A stretch of DNA of 11,965 nucleotides from Verrucomicrobiota bacterium (GCA_003695015.1 RFJD01000111.1:1-11965); one strand, 5' to 3'. Positions 1 through 8,043 are shown, counted from the first letter of the stretch. Notes: generated by a model not told the origin, from the sequence alone. Numbers and translations: made by a program.

Positions 1-668
1 TGCCGGAGGTCGTCCGGACCGGACGCCCGGTTCCGCGCGACCGGAGGCCGGCGGAGGAATTCGCCCGGTTCGTCGAGGCGCTGTTCGCAGGGAACTTGCC
101 GGCGGCGCAGGCGTTGCAGGCCCATCTCGGGCTGCGGCAAACCACCGCGCCCTGCCGGGTGCTGGACCTGGGGGCGGGGTCGGGCGTCTGGGGCATCGGG
201 CTGGCCGAAGGGGCGCCCCAAGTCCGGGTGACGGCCGTGGACTGGCCGGAGGTGCTGGCGGTGGCGCGCCGGTTGGCGGCCGAACACGGCGTGGCCGAGC
301 GGTTCCGGTGGATCGAGGGCGATTTCTTCGAGGTCGGGCTGGGGAACGATTACGACTTGGTGGTGCTGGGGCACATCTTGCACAGCGAAGGCATCGAGCG
401 GGTCCGGCGTTTGCTGGAGCGAAGCCACGAGGCCCTGCGGCCGGGGGGCCGGGTGGTGATTGCCGAGTTCCTTCCCGCGGACGATCGCTCGGGACCGCTG
501 CAGCCGTTGCTGTTCGCGGTGAACATGCTGGTGAACACGGAGGCCGGGGACACCTACACGCTGGCGGAACTGACGGCCTGGCTGGAAGAGGCCGGCTTCG
601 AAGCCGTCGAAACGCTGCCCGTTCCGGCGGTCTCGCCCTTGGTGCTGGCGCGCAAACCGGCTCGCTGA
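1..668 (+). CDS. SAM-dependent methyltransferase (O-methyltransferase family 2-like), 5' end outside window
   Basis: This gene is truncated at its 5' end by the window edge. The frame is open from the first full codon at position 3, so 221 residues are visible, and the TTG at 96 is probably internal. Residues 53-61 read VLDLGAGSG, the glycine-rich SAM-binding motif I, followed by an acidic motif II region (VTAVDWPEV) and DLVVLGHILH. An RPGGRVVIAEF stretch is typical of class I methyltransferases. The piece before motif I (TGRP, then EEFARFVEAL) resembles the region joining the dimerisation and catalytic domains in the Methyltransf_2 family, which methylates small molecules. The substrate cannot be told from sequence. 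The gene converges on the sulfatase at 735, with 66 bp between the stops. The class is secure; the exact family is an inference. Confidence 0.85.
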   Translation, partial: PEVVRTGRPVPRDRRPAEEFARFVEALFAGNLPAAQALQAHLGLRQTTAPCRVLDLGAGSGVWGIGLAEGAPQVRVTAVDWPEVLAVARRLAAEHGVAERFRWIEGDFFEVGLGNDYDLVVLGHILHSEGIERVRRLLERSHEALRPGGRVVIAEFLPADDRSGPLQPLLFAVNMLVNTEAGDTYTLAELTAWLEEAGFEAVETLPVPAVSPLVLARKPAR

Positions 669-708
669 AGCGCACGGGCCACGCCGGGCGGGACGACGAA
701 AGGGCCAT

Positions 709-726
709 GGCGCCCCGCCGGGCGCC
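709..726. terminator. GC-only hairpin between convergent genes
   Basis: Arms GGCGCCC (709-715) and GGGCGCC (720-726) are perfectly complementary around the loop CGCC. The hairpin lies in the 66 bp gap between the converging methyltransferase and sulfatase genes, where a bidirectional terminator would be expected. Neither side has a T-tract, so a classical intrinsic terminator is not demonstrated. Confidence 0.35.
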
Positions 727-734
727 GCTCCGGT

Positions 735-2366
735 TCAGGGCGAGCTGTTGGCCAGTTCGCGAATGGCCGCGGCCCGGCGGTTCCAACGTTCCGCCAGCTC
801 GCGGACCAGGTCCGGTTTCTCGCCGGCGAGGTTGTGGATTTCGCCGCGATCGCGGCTCAGGTCGTAGAGTTCCCAAGGCGAATCGGCCCCGGCGGCGACG
901 ATCTTCCAGTCGCCGACGCGCAAGGCGCGGTTGCCCTCGTGGTACCACCAGAGTTCGTCGTGGAGGGGGCGTTCGTCGCCGGTCAGGACGGGCAGGAGGC
1001 TGTGGCCGGGTTTGGGCGGCACGTCCACGCCTTTCCAGCGGCGGGGCGGTTCCACGCCGGCCAGCTCGAGCACGGTGGGGACGATGTCGATGAAATGGGC
1101 GGGCGTGCGCCGGAAGGCGCCGCGGTCATGGAGCTGTTTGGGCCAGTGAACGATCAGGGGCGTCGAGATGCCGCCTTCGTGGACCCAGGTTTTGTGGCGG
1201 CGGAAGGGGGTGTTGGCGAAGGAGGACCAACCGGGGCCCAGGCAGAGGAAGGTGTCGGCCGAGCCCATGGGCGCGGTGGGATCGTGTCCGTCGCCGCGGA
1301 CCATGATTTCGGCGCTGGCGCCGTTGTCGGAGCAGAAGAAGATCAGGGTGTTGTCGAAGGCGCCCATGCGTTTGAGCTGGTCGAGGATGCGGCCGATTTC
1401 GCGATCCATGCGATCCACCATGGCGGCGTGGATGGCCATCTTGGTGGCTTGGAAGCGGCGTTGCTCGGGGCTGAGCTCGATCCACGGCACGGGCCGGTTG
1501 GTTTCGCCGGGCCCGAGCACCTTGAACGCGTCCGGGAAGTGGTAGGGCGGGCCGACCTCGCGTTCCATGGGCGGGAGGGGATGGTTGACCAGGCCCATGG
1601 CGACCATCCGTTCGTAGCGGTCGCGCTGGAGGCGGTTCCAACCGGCCAGATACCGGTCGCGATATTTGGCGATGTCCTCCGGCAGGGCTTGGAGCGGGAA
1701 ATGCGGCGAGGTGAAGCAGACGTAGTGGAAGAACGGCCGGTCGGGATACTGCTCGGCGTGTTCCTGAAGGCACTGGATGGCGTGGTCGGCGATGTGGGTG
1801 GTGAGGTAGAAGCCGGAACCGCGCTCGACCGGCGGCAGCGGTTGGTCGTCCAGCAGGTGTTTCTTGGGGCTGAAGAAACGATTGTGGTCCTCGATGCTGT
1901 AGGAGTGGTCGAAACCGCCGGCCAACCGCTTGCCGTCGATGTGCCATTTGCCGGAGTGATAGCAGCGGTAGCCGGCCGGTTTGATCAACTCCGGCAACAA
2001 CGGCGCCCAAGCCGGCCGCCGGCCCCCGGCGCCGCCGCGGACTCCGGGCATCTTGTCGCGTCGGATCGCCTGGGCGTAGTAGCCGGTCATGACCACCCCG
2101 CGCGAGGGCCAGCAGCGGGCGGTGTTGTAAAACTGGGTGAAACGGAGGCCGTCGCGGGCGAGGGCGTCGAGATTGGGCGTCTGGATCTCGCCGCCGTAAC
2201 AGCCGAGGTCCGAATAGCCGAGGTCATCGGCCAGGATGAACAGGATGTTCGGGCGGCTCCCGGCGAGCGGGTGGTTGGCGGCCGGGAGGGGCGCCGCGCC
2301 CAAGGCGGCCAGGGCCGCGAGGCCGGCCAGACGTCGCACCGAAACGCTGAAAACCGCGGATTTCAT
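735..2366 (-). CDS. Exported sulfatase (alkaline-phosphatase superfamily, S1 type), CWPSR active site
   Basis: This is a 543-residue sulfatase that hydrolyses sulfate esters, probably on a glycan. Residues 1-30 form a signal peptide (basic n-region, Ala/Leu-rich core, LPAA end), so it should act outside the cytoplasm. RPNILFILADDLGY carries metal ligands D47 and D48. C85-W-P-S-R89 is the sulfatase signature, with C85 the residue matured to formylglycine. Further expected active-site residues are K140 and H142 (SGKWH), H222 (SPHF), D347-N348 (CSDNG) and K392 (HKTWVHEGG). The C-terminal part includes the usual short sheet domain (WELYDLSRDRGEIHNL). The frame stays open 300 bp further upstream, but ATG 2366 directly precedes the signal peptide and avoids overlap with the next sulfatase. 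It is the second gene of a leftward sulfatase pair. No formylglycine-generating enzyme or anSME is in the window. The sulfatase call is secure; the substrate is unknown. Confidence 0.95.
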   Translation of the reverse strand: MKSAVFSVSVRRLAGLAALAALGAAPLPAANHPLAGSRPNILFILADDLGYSDLGCYGGEIQTPNLDALARDGLRFTQFYNTARCWPSRGVVMTGYYAQAIRRDKMPGVRGGAGGRRPAWAPLLPELIKPAGYRCYHSGKWHIDGKRLAGGFDHSYSIEDHNRFFSPKKHLLDDQPLPPVERGSGFYLTTHIADHAIQCLQEHAEQYPDRPFFHYVCFTSPHFPLQALPEDIAKYRDRYLAGWNRLQRDRYERMVAMGLVNHPLPPMEREVGPPYHFPDAFKVLGPGETNRPVPWIELSPEQRRFQATKMAIHAAMVDRMDREIGRILDQLKRMGAFDNTLIFFCSDNGASAEIMVRGDGHDPTAPMGSADTFLCLGPGWSSFANTPFRRHKTWVHEGGISTPLIVHWPKQLHDRGAFRRTPAHFIDIVPTVLELAGVEPPRRWKGVDVPPKPGHSLLPVLTGDERPLHDELWWYHEGNRALRVGDWKIVAAGADSPWELYDLSRDRGEIHNLAGEKPDLVRELAERWNRRAAAIRELANSSP

Positions 2367-2426
2367 GGCGAATGTCTCGGACAGTGGTTCGTGGCAGTCA
2401 ATCCGGAAGTTGGCGCTGCCGGGAGC

Positions 2427-2443
2427 GCCGGCTTCCAGCCGGC
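2427..2443. repeat. Palindromic repeat between the two sulfatases (variant copy)
   Basis: GCCGGCT-TCC-AGCCGGC is a perfect 7 bp palindrome with a 3-nt centre. It matches the copy at 11314-11330 except at positions 3 and 15, which pair with each other (A-T there, C-G here), so the stem is kept. It lies in the 103 bp gap (2367-2469) between the sulfatases, which holds no gene. In the leftward transcript it would fold between the two coding regions and could protect or end the upstream message. That role is an inference. Confidence 0.65.
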
Positions 2444-2469
2444 CGGTGCGGCCGGGTGTTTCGGGGCAC

Positions 2470-4242
2470 TCAATCGGAAAGTCTTCGCAGCAGCAGAAGG
2501 CGGAACTCCATGGCCTGACGGCCTGGGATTTCGGGAGCGCTGAGTTCGAGGCGGCCGCGGCCGGCGGGCAGGTCGATGGTTCCCATGCGCCAAGGCCGCC
2601 AGTCCTTGACGTAGGATTCCTGGCGGGGAACGCGGTCCTGAACCATGCCCACCAACGGCGGGTCATGCGGCTCGGTCAGCCGGGCGGTGAGCGTGCGGTC
2701 GCCGAACCGCAGTTGGATGAGCGCGCCGACGTCGGCCGGCGGGCAATCGTAATAAACAGTGGCTTCATAACGACCGGGGCGAAGGACCTCGACGTCGTAA
2801 ACGATCCGGTCCTCCGGGCTCTTCCAGTCGATCAGGTAGGCGCAATTGGGCCAGCGGCCGCTGAAATGGACGTGGCCGGACGGTCGGGCGTCGCGGGCGG
2901 GAAGCTGGGTGCCGGGTTCGCCCGCGTAACCCACCGGGAAGGGGCGGTCATCCGGCCCCAGCTCGGCCAGCACCCCGGCTTTCCAGCGTTCGACCGCCCG
3001 GCGGAGGCGGGCGGCGACCTGCGGGTGTTGGGCGGCGACGTCGTGGCGTTGGCCGGGATCGGCCTCCATGTCGAACAGGGCGCCTTGGTGATCGAGCCGG
3101 AAGCGTTGGGAGCGGACACTCACCCGGCCCCGCCAATGCGAGAAAAGGAGGCGGTCTTCCGGCCAGCCCGAGCCGTCTCCCAGCAGCAAGGGCCGGAGGC
3201 TCCGGCCGTCCAAGGGCTTGTCGCCCACGCGGGGGATGCCGGCCAGGTCGAGCAGCGTGGGCAGCAAATCGATCGCGGCGGCGATCTGCGGGATGCGGCG
3301 GCCGGCGGGGATGCGGCCGGGCCAACGGATCAACAGCGGCGAACGCACGCCGCCTTCGTCCACCCAACCCTTGCGGCCTTTCATGCCGCCGTTCCACCGC
3401 CAACTGTTCGGGCCGTTGTCGCTGAAGTAGAGCACGATGGTGTTCTCCGCCAGTCCCAGCCGGTCCAACTGCCTCAGCACGCGGCCGACGTTCCAGTCGA
3501 TGTTCTCCACCATGGCCAGCGCCGCCCGCGTGAAGGCGGGATCCTCCTTCTCCGGGTCGCGGTTTCGCATCGTCAGCTCCGCGTGGGCGAACTTCCGGTA
3601 AAACCGTTCGGGCACCTGCATGGGGGCGTGGGGGACGTTGAACGGGAGATAAACGAAGAACGGCTCATGGCGGTGCTGCTCGATGAAGGCCATGGCGTGT
3701 TCCGTGCAATCATCGGGCAGATAGCCGCGGCCCTGCACCAAGCGGCCGTTGTGGTCGAGCAGGGGGCTGAAGTAGTGCCCCCAGTGACCCGAGGTGAACC
3801 CGTAGAAGTCTTGGAAGCCGCGGGCATTGGGGTGGTAGGGCCCCTGGGTGCCGTTGTGCCACTTGCCAAAGGCGCCGGTGGCATAACCGGCGGCCCGGAA
3901 CGATTCGGCGATGGTGCGTTCGTCCAGATCGAGGCGTTCGCCGCCTTCGCCGGTGCTGTACACCCCGCCCCGGGGATGATAGCGGCCGGTGAGGAACTCG
4001 GCCCGGGTGGGGGAACAAACGGCGCAGACATAGAAGTGCTCGAACAACGCCCCGTCGCGGGCGAGCGAATCGATGTTCGGGGTTGCCAGGTTCCGGTTTC
4101 CGTGGATGCTCAGGTCCCCCCAACCCTGATCGTCGGCCAGAAAAACCACCACGTTGGGCCGGCTGCCGGCCCCGGCGGGCAGGCCGGCGACCGGCAGGGC
4201 GAGAGCCAGCAGCCCCGCGGCAATGATCCGGAAGTGGCGCAT
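2470..4242 (-). CDS. Exported sulfatase with CSPTR active site and extra C-terminal beta-rich domain
   Basis: This 590-residue sulfatase begins at ATG 4242, which gives a compact signal peptide (MRHFRIIAAG, then a Leu/Ala core to about residue 25). ATG 4254, four codons upstream in frame, is an equally possible start. Visible catalytic features are D37-D38 (FLADDQGW), the signature C76-S-P-T-R80 with C76 as the formylglycine precursor, K127 and H129 (GKWH), H205 (VPHAPM), D275-N276 (FSDNG) and Lys288/Lys291 before WVDEGG. The sulfatase fold ends near residue 425. The last roughly 160 residues (about 430-590) look like a separate beta-sandwich module (YDVEVLRPGRYEATVYYDC), similar in style to carbohydrate-binding or galactose-binding folds. 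This gene leads the leftward sulfatase pair and is divergent from the GH95 gene. The two sulfatases differ in signature and architecture, so they probably remove sulfates from different positions. Confidence 0.95.
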   Translation of the reverse strand: MRHFRIIAAGLLALALPVAGLPAGAGSRPNVVVFLADDQGWGDLSIHGNRNLATPNIDSLARDGALFEHFYVCAVCSPTRAEFLTGRYHPRGGVYSTGEGGERLDLDERTIAESFRAAGYATGAFGKWHNGTQGPYHPNARGFQDFYGFTSGHWGHYFSPLLDHNGRLVQGRGYLPDDCTEHAMAFIEQHRHEPFFVYLPFNVPHAPMQVPERFYRKFAHAELTMRNRDPEKEDPAFTRAALAMVENIDWNVGRVLRQLDRLGLAENTIVLYFSDNGPNSWRWNGGMKGRKGWVDEGGVRSPLLIRWPGRIPAGRRIPQIAAAIDLLPTLLDLAGIPRVGDKPLDGRSLRPLLLGDGSGWPEDRLLFSHWRGRVSVRSQRFRLDHQGALFDMEADPGQRHDVAAQHPQVAARLRRAVERWKAGVLAELGPDDRPFPVGYAGEPGTQLPARDARPSGHVHFSGRWPNCAYLIDWKSPEDRIVYDVEVLRPGRYEATVYYDCPPADVGALIQLRFGDRTLTARLTEPHDPPLVGMVQDRVPRQESYVKDWRPWRMGTIDLPAGRGRLELSAPEIPGRQAMEFRLLLLRRLSD

Positions 4243-4325
4243 GGACCGCAGCATGCCCCGGCCCCGCCCGACGGGCAAGCCGGGGTTCGCTTGACGGCCT
4301 CCGGACCTTCGGAAAAGGTGGGGTC
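4243..4325. promoter_or_regulatory. Divergent control region between sulfatases and GH95
   Basis: These 83 bp must contain the upstream signals for both the leftward sulfatases and the rightward GH95 gene, unless GH95 is driven from further away. A TTGACG (4291-4296) resembles a rightward -35 box, but no convincing -10 box follows at 16-18 bp. AAGGTGGGG (4315-4323) is a plausible ribosome binding site for GH95, one of the few in this window. No clear operator palindrome is seen. A shared control region fits co-regulation of the two transcripts, which is an inference. Confidence 0.4.
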
Positions 4326-6743
4326 ATGATGAGCCGGATGGAGAAGCTGTTGCCTCGGGTTGGCTTGGTATTGGTCCTGGGTTTGACGGTCTCCGGTTGC
4401 GCCGCCTCTTCGGGAAAACGCGGCGTGGCGCGGGTGAAGGCGGTGCGGACCGTGCGGGCGCCGGAGCACTTGCTTTGGTACCAGCAGCCGGCCAGGGACT
4501 GGGAAAAGCAGGCCCTGCCGGTGGGCAACGGCCGGCTCGGCGCGATGGTCTTCGGCCAGCCGGCCGAGGAACGCATCCAGCTCAACGAGGACACGCTGTG
4601 GTCCGGCGGCCCGCGGGACTGCAACAATCCCGAGGCGCTGGCCCACTTGGACGAGGTCCGGCAACTGCTCTTCGCCGGCAAGCCCGGGGAGGCGTTCCGG
4701 CTGGCCAAGCGTTACCTCATGGGCAAGCCGATGACCCTCCGCCCCTATCAGACCCTGGGCGATCTCCGGCTGACCTTCCCCGGCCACGAAAACTTCACCG
4801 ACTACCGCCGCGAACTGGACCTCGAAACCGGCCTCATGCGCATCCGCTATCGGGTGGGCGGCGTCGAGTACACGCGGGAAATCTTCGCCAGTCACCCGGA
4901 CCAGGTGCTGGTCATTCGCCTGACCAGCTCGGCGCCCGACGGATTGACCTTCTTCGCCACCCTCACCCGGCCGGAGCGGGTCGAGTTGTCCGTCGCCGAC
5001 GGGAACGTTCTGATCATGGACGGCAACCTCGACGGGGGCGAGGGGCTGGACTTTCGGGCCGCCTTGCGGGTGGTCAACGAGGGCGGCCGGGTCTTCGCGC
5101 CGGGACGCCGCCTCGAAGTCCGCGGGGCGCGCTCGGCCACGCTGTTGCTGGGGGCGGCGACGAGTTTCGGAGGGCGGGACGCGGCCACGGATGCGCGGCG
5201 GTCGGTGGACCTGGCGGCGGCCAAGAGCTACGACGCCCTCAAGGCCGCGCACGTCCGGGACTACCAAGCTTTGTACGGCCGGGTGCGGCTGGATCTGGGC
5301 GGGCCGGCCTCGTACCTGCCCACCGACCAGCGTTTGCAGCGCGTCCGGGAAGGCTGGCCGGATCCGGGCCTCGAGGCCTTGTTGTTCCAGTACGGGCGTT
5401 ACCTGCTGATCTCCAGCTCCCGGCCCGGCGATCTGCCGGCCAACCTGCAGGGCTTGTGGGCCGACGGATTGAAGCCGCCGTGGAACAGCGACTACCACCT
5501 GAACATCAACCTCCAGATGAACTACTGGCCCGCCGAGGTGGCCAACCTTTCCGAATGCGCCGAGCCGTTGTTCATGTTGATCGAATCGCTCCGTGAACCG
5601 GGCCGCCGGACCGCCCGCATCCACTACGGCGCCGGCGGTTGGGTGGCGCATCACATCACCGATGTCTGGGGATTCACCGTCCCGGGCGACGGACCGCAAT
5701 GGGGCTTGTGGCCGATGGGAGCCGCCTGGCTTTGCCAGCATCTCTGGGAGCACTACGCCTTCACCCAAGACCGCGAGTTTCTCCGCCGGCGCGCCTGGCC
5801 GGTCATGCGCGAGGCGGCCGAGTTCTTCTTCGACTACCTGGTCGAAAGCCCGCAGGGGTACCTGGTCACGGGTCCGTCCATCTCGCCGGAGAACCGCTAC
5901 CGCCTCCCGGACGGAACCGAGGGCGTGCTGTGCATGGGGCCGACCATGGACATCGAGATCCTGCACGACCTGTTCACCAACTGTCTGGAAGCCGCGGCCG
6001 TCTTGGGCATCGAGGACGACTTCACGCGCCGGGTGCGCGAGACGATGAAACGCCTGCCGCCGCTGCGGATCGGCAAGCACGGCCAGATCATGGAATGGCA
6101 GGAGGACTACGACGAACCCGAGCCCGGCCACCGGCACATCTCGCACCTGTTTGCCCTTCATCCCGGCCGCCAGATCAGCCGGCACCGCACGCCGGAGCTG
6201 GCTCAGGCCGCGCGGCGCACCATCGAACGCCGCCTGGCCCACGGCGGCGGACACACCGGCTGGAGCCGCGCATGGATCATCAACTTCTGGGCCCGGCTGG
6301 GCGACGGCGAACAGGCCCACCATCACCTGGTCGAGCTGCTCAAGCGCAGCATCGCGCCGAACCTGTTCGACCTGCATCCGCCGTTCCAGATCGACGGCAA
6401 CTTCGGCGCCACCGCCGGCATTGCCGAGATGCTGCTCCAGAGCCACGAGGGCGCCCTCGAACTGCTGCCGGCCCTGCCCAAGGCGTGGGCTGAAGGCTCG
6501 GTCCGCGGCCTGCGCGCCCGGGGCGGTTTCGAAGTGGACATCGCCTGGCGCGAGGGCCGGTTGCGCTCGGCCGAAATCCGTTCCCTGGCCGGCCGGCCGC
6601 TGCGGTTGCGCCTGCCGGGCGAGGTGCGAATCCGGCGGGACGGTCCCGGCGGTCGCGTGGTGCGCCTCCGGGAAGTCGAACCGGGTGTGGTGGAAGTGCC
6701 GACCCGGCGCGGCGAACGCCTCTGGATCGAACCGGCCTCCTGA
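4326..6743 (+). CDS. GH95 family alpha-L-fucosidase, predicted lipoprotein
   Basis: This 805-residue protein is a glycoside hydrolase family 95 enzyme; the family is mainly inverting exo-alpha-L-fucosidases. TVSGC at residues 21-25 is a lipobox, so it is probably membrane-anchored outside the cytoplasm. The N-terminal beta domain starts with LWYQQPARDWEKQALPVGNG (51-70) and QLNEDTLWSGGP. The (alpha/alpha)6 barrel contains PANLQGLWAD and WNSDYHLNINLQMNYWPAE. By comparison with Bifidobacterium AfcA, N393 and N395 match the catalytic asparagines, E590 (GQIMEW) the general acid, and D690 (QIDGNFGATAGIAEM) the aspartate. H391 sits where fucosidases have His and the reported L-galactosidases of the family have Thr, favouring fucose; this alignment is from memory. 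A good ribosome site, AAGGTGGGG, precedes ATG 4326 (ATG 4329 is also possible). The AMMECR1 gene follows after 2 bp, and the divergent sulfatases suggest a sulfated fucose-containing substrate. Confidence 0.95.
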   Translation: MMSRMEKLLPRVGLVLVLGLTVSGCAASSGKRGVARVKAVRTVRAPEHLLWYQQPARDWEKQALPVGNGRLGAMVFGQPAEERIQLNEDTLWSGGPRDCNNPEALAHLDEVRQLLFAGKPGEAFRLAKRYLMGKPMTLRPYQTLGDLRLTFPGHENFTDYRRELDLETGLMRIRYRVGGVEYTREIFASHPDQVLVIRLTSSAPDGLTFFATLTRPERVELSVADGNVLIMDGNLDGGEGLDFRAALRVVNEGGRVFAPGRRLEVRGARSATLLLGAATSFGGRDAATDARRSVDLAAAKSYDALKAAHVRDYQALYGRVRLDLGGPASYLPTDQRLQRVREGWPDPGLEALLFQYGRYLLISSSRPGDLPANLQGLWADGLKPPWNSDYHLNINLQMNYWPAEVANLSECAEPLFMLIESLREPGRRTARIHYGAGGWVAHHITDVWGFTVPGDGPQWGLWPMGAAWLCQHLWEHYAFTQDREFLRRRAWPVMREAAEFFFDYLVESPQGYLVTGPSISPENRYRLPDGTEGVLCMGPTMDIEILHDLFTNCLEAAAVLGIEDDFTRRVRETMKRLPPLRIGKHGQIMEWQEDYDEPEPGHRHISHLFALHPGRQISRHRTPELAQAARRTIERRLAHGGGHTGWSRAWIINFWARLGDGEQAHHHLVELLKRSIAPNLFDLHPPFQIDGNFGATAGIAEMLLQSHEGALELLPALPKAWAEGSVRGLRARGGFEVDIAWREGRLRSAEIRSLAGRPLRLRLPGEVRIRRDGPGGRVVRLREVEPGVVEVPTRRGERLWIEPAS

Positions 6744-6745
6744 CC

Positions 6746-7339
6746 ATGATGCCGCCGCGACTCAGTCCGGACGAACGCAGCCTGCTGTTGGAGCTGGCGC
6801 GGGAGACTATCGCCACCCGGCTGCGCGAAGGGCGCATGCCGGCGGTGGGCGGAGACTACTTGCCGCCACGGCTGGCCGAACCGGCGGCCTGTTTCGTGAC
6901 GCTGACCAAGGACGGCGCCTTGCGCGGGTGCATGGGGACGCTGGAGCCCCGCTGGCCGCTGTATCGCGCGGTGATGGAGAACGCCGCCAAAGCCGCCTTC
7001 GGCGATCCGCGTTTCCCGCCGGTGACGTTGGAGGAGCTGCCGGAACTGCACATCGAGATCAGCGTGCTTTCGCCGGTGCGGGTGCTGCCGGCCCGGACGC
7101 CGGAGGAAAAACTGGCCGCGCTCGAACCGGGCCGGCACGGCGTCATCCTGCGCGCCCGGGGACTGACGGCGACCTACCTGCCGCAGGTCTGGGAAAAACT
7201 GCCGGATAAGGAGCTGTTCCTGGCGAGCCTCAGCCGGAAGGCGGGGCTGGACCCGGCGGCTTGGCGGTCGCCGGAGGCGATCCTGGCCGTGTACGAGGTC
7301 GAGTCGTTCGAGGAGCCGGAACCGGGCGGCTTGGTGTGA
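6746..7339 (+). CDS. AMMECR1-domain protein (AmmeMemoRadiSam system protein A-like)
   Basis: This 197-residue protein fills the usual length of an AMMECR1 domain and has the signature LRGCMG at residues 59-64 (family consensus LRGCIG). Other typical segments are CFVTLTKDGA, AAFGDPRFPPVTLEELPELHIEISVLSP and GVILRARGLTATYLPQVWEKLPDKELFL. The biochemical function of the family is unsettled. In many prokaryotes the domain travels with a Memo-like protein and a radical SAM enzyme (AmmeMemoRadiSam); neither is in this window, so this is a stand-alone copy as far as can be seen. ATG 6746 lies 2 bp after the GH95 stop, and ATG 6749 is also possible. There is no Shine-Dalgarno sequence, so translation is probably coupled to GH95. 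No functional link to fucose metabolism is evident. Confidence 0.93.
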   Translation: MMPPRLSPDERSLLLELARETIATRLREGRMPAVGGDYLPPRLAEPAACFVTLTKDGALRGCMGTLEPRWPLYRAVMENAAKAAFGDPRFPPVTLEELPELHIEISVLSPVRVLPARTPEEKLAALEPGRHGVILRARGLTATYLPQVWEKLPDKELFLASLSRKAGLDPAAWRSPEAILAVYEVESFEEPEPGGLV

Positions 7340-7377
7340 GGCCCGGGCCCGTGTGCAGGTGGGTTCGGGCCGGGTCC
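7340..7377. terminator. Imperfect GC hairpin between convergent AMMECR1 and hpt genes
   Basis: GGCCCGGGCCCG (7340-7351) can pair with CGGGCCGGGTCC (7366-7377) at 10 of 12 positions around a 14-nt loop. It begins one base after the AMMECR1 stop and lies in the 56 bp gap before the hpt stop, so it could end transcription from either side. There is no T-tract. Confidence 0.3.
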
Positions 7378-7395
7378 GGAGGGCTTTCCGGCGCC

Positions 7396-8043
7396 TCAAC
7401 GGCCGGGGGGTTCGGCGGTGTAGAGTTCGGGCTTCAGGACCCCGACGAAGGGGAGGTTGCGATAGCGTTCGGCATAGTCGAGGCCGTAGCCCACGACGAA
7501 TTCGTTCGGGATCTCGAAGCCCACGTAGTCCACGTACACCGGTTGCTGGCGCCGGGCCGGTTTGTCCAAGAGCACGCAGGTGCGCAGGCGGCGGGGTTTG
7601 AGCCGGCGAATGCGTTCCTGCACGGCGGCCAGGGTGTTGCCGGTGTCCAGGATGTCGTCCACCAGCAGCACGTCCCGGCCGCGCGCCTCGAGGCGGAGTT
7701 CCTTGGTGAAAACCAGTTCCGCCGGCCGGGTGCCTTCGCGGTAGCTGGAGACCCCCACGAAGTCCAGCCGCAGCGGCATGGTCAGGTGGCGCAGCAAATC
7801 GGCCATGAACATGAGCGTGCCGGTGAGGATGGGCACGACCAGCAGGTCCGCATGGGCGTGGTCGCGGGTGATGGCGTGGGCGAGTTCGCGGACCCGGCGG
7901 CGGAGCTGGGCTTCGGTGATGAGCACGCTCTGGAGTTCACCCCGCCAACGGGCGGGAACGATGTTGGGCCGGAGGATGCGGCGGCCGGCCTCGACCGGCG
8001 GAGGCAAAGGTTGGGCGGGTTCAGATGTGCCGGGAGTCGTCAT
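7396..8043 (-). CDS. hpt: Hypoxanthine phosphoribosyltransferase
   Basis: This 215-residue cytoplasmic purine-salvage enzyme transfers phosphoribose from PRPP to hypoxanthine (and often guanine) to give IMP or GMP. The PRPP-binding motif VLLVDDILDTGNTL is at 125-138, with acidic pair D129-D130 and likely base D133. The phosphate loop region is VPILTGTLMFMADLL (70-84), and purine recognition lies around K161 and YVGFEIPNEFVVGYGLDY (173-190), ending YRNLPFVGVL as in typical bacterial HPRT. The N-terminus is about 30 residues longer than most family members and Pro-rich. ATG 8043 lies inside the end of the preceding SLOG-dUTPase gene (23 bp overlap), so either coupled translation or a slightly later start is possible. 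It is the last gene of a leftward four-gene operon. Confidence 0.95.
   Translation of the reverse strand: MTTPGTSEPAQPLPPPVEAGRRILRPNIVPARWRGELQSVLITEAQLRRRVRELAHAITRDHAHADLLVVPILTGTLMFMADLLRHLTMPLRLDFVGVSSYREGTRPAELVFTKELRLEARGRDVLLVDDILDTGNTLAAVQERIRRLKPRRLRTCVLLDKPARRQQPVYVDYVGFEIPNEFVVGYGLDYAERYRNLPFVGVLKPELYTAEPPGR

Noticed and set aside
2367..2666. 100-residue N-terminal extension of the CWPSR sulfatase
   Set aside because: It would run through the palindromic repeat and into the next sulfatase gene, and would place the signal peptide in the interior of the protein.
834..4329. Two long plus-strand open frames (834-2543 and 2236-4329) opposite the sulfatases
   Set aside because: They are antisense shadows of GC-rich genes: their translations lack recognisable motifs, while the minus-strand frames carry complete sulfatase signatures.
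4110..6446. A 778-codon minus-strand frame opposite GH95
   Set aside because: Low-complexity Val/Gln/Gly-rich translation without any domain, opposite a full-length GH95 enzyme whose catalytic motifs are intact.
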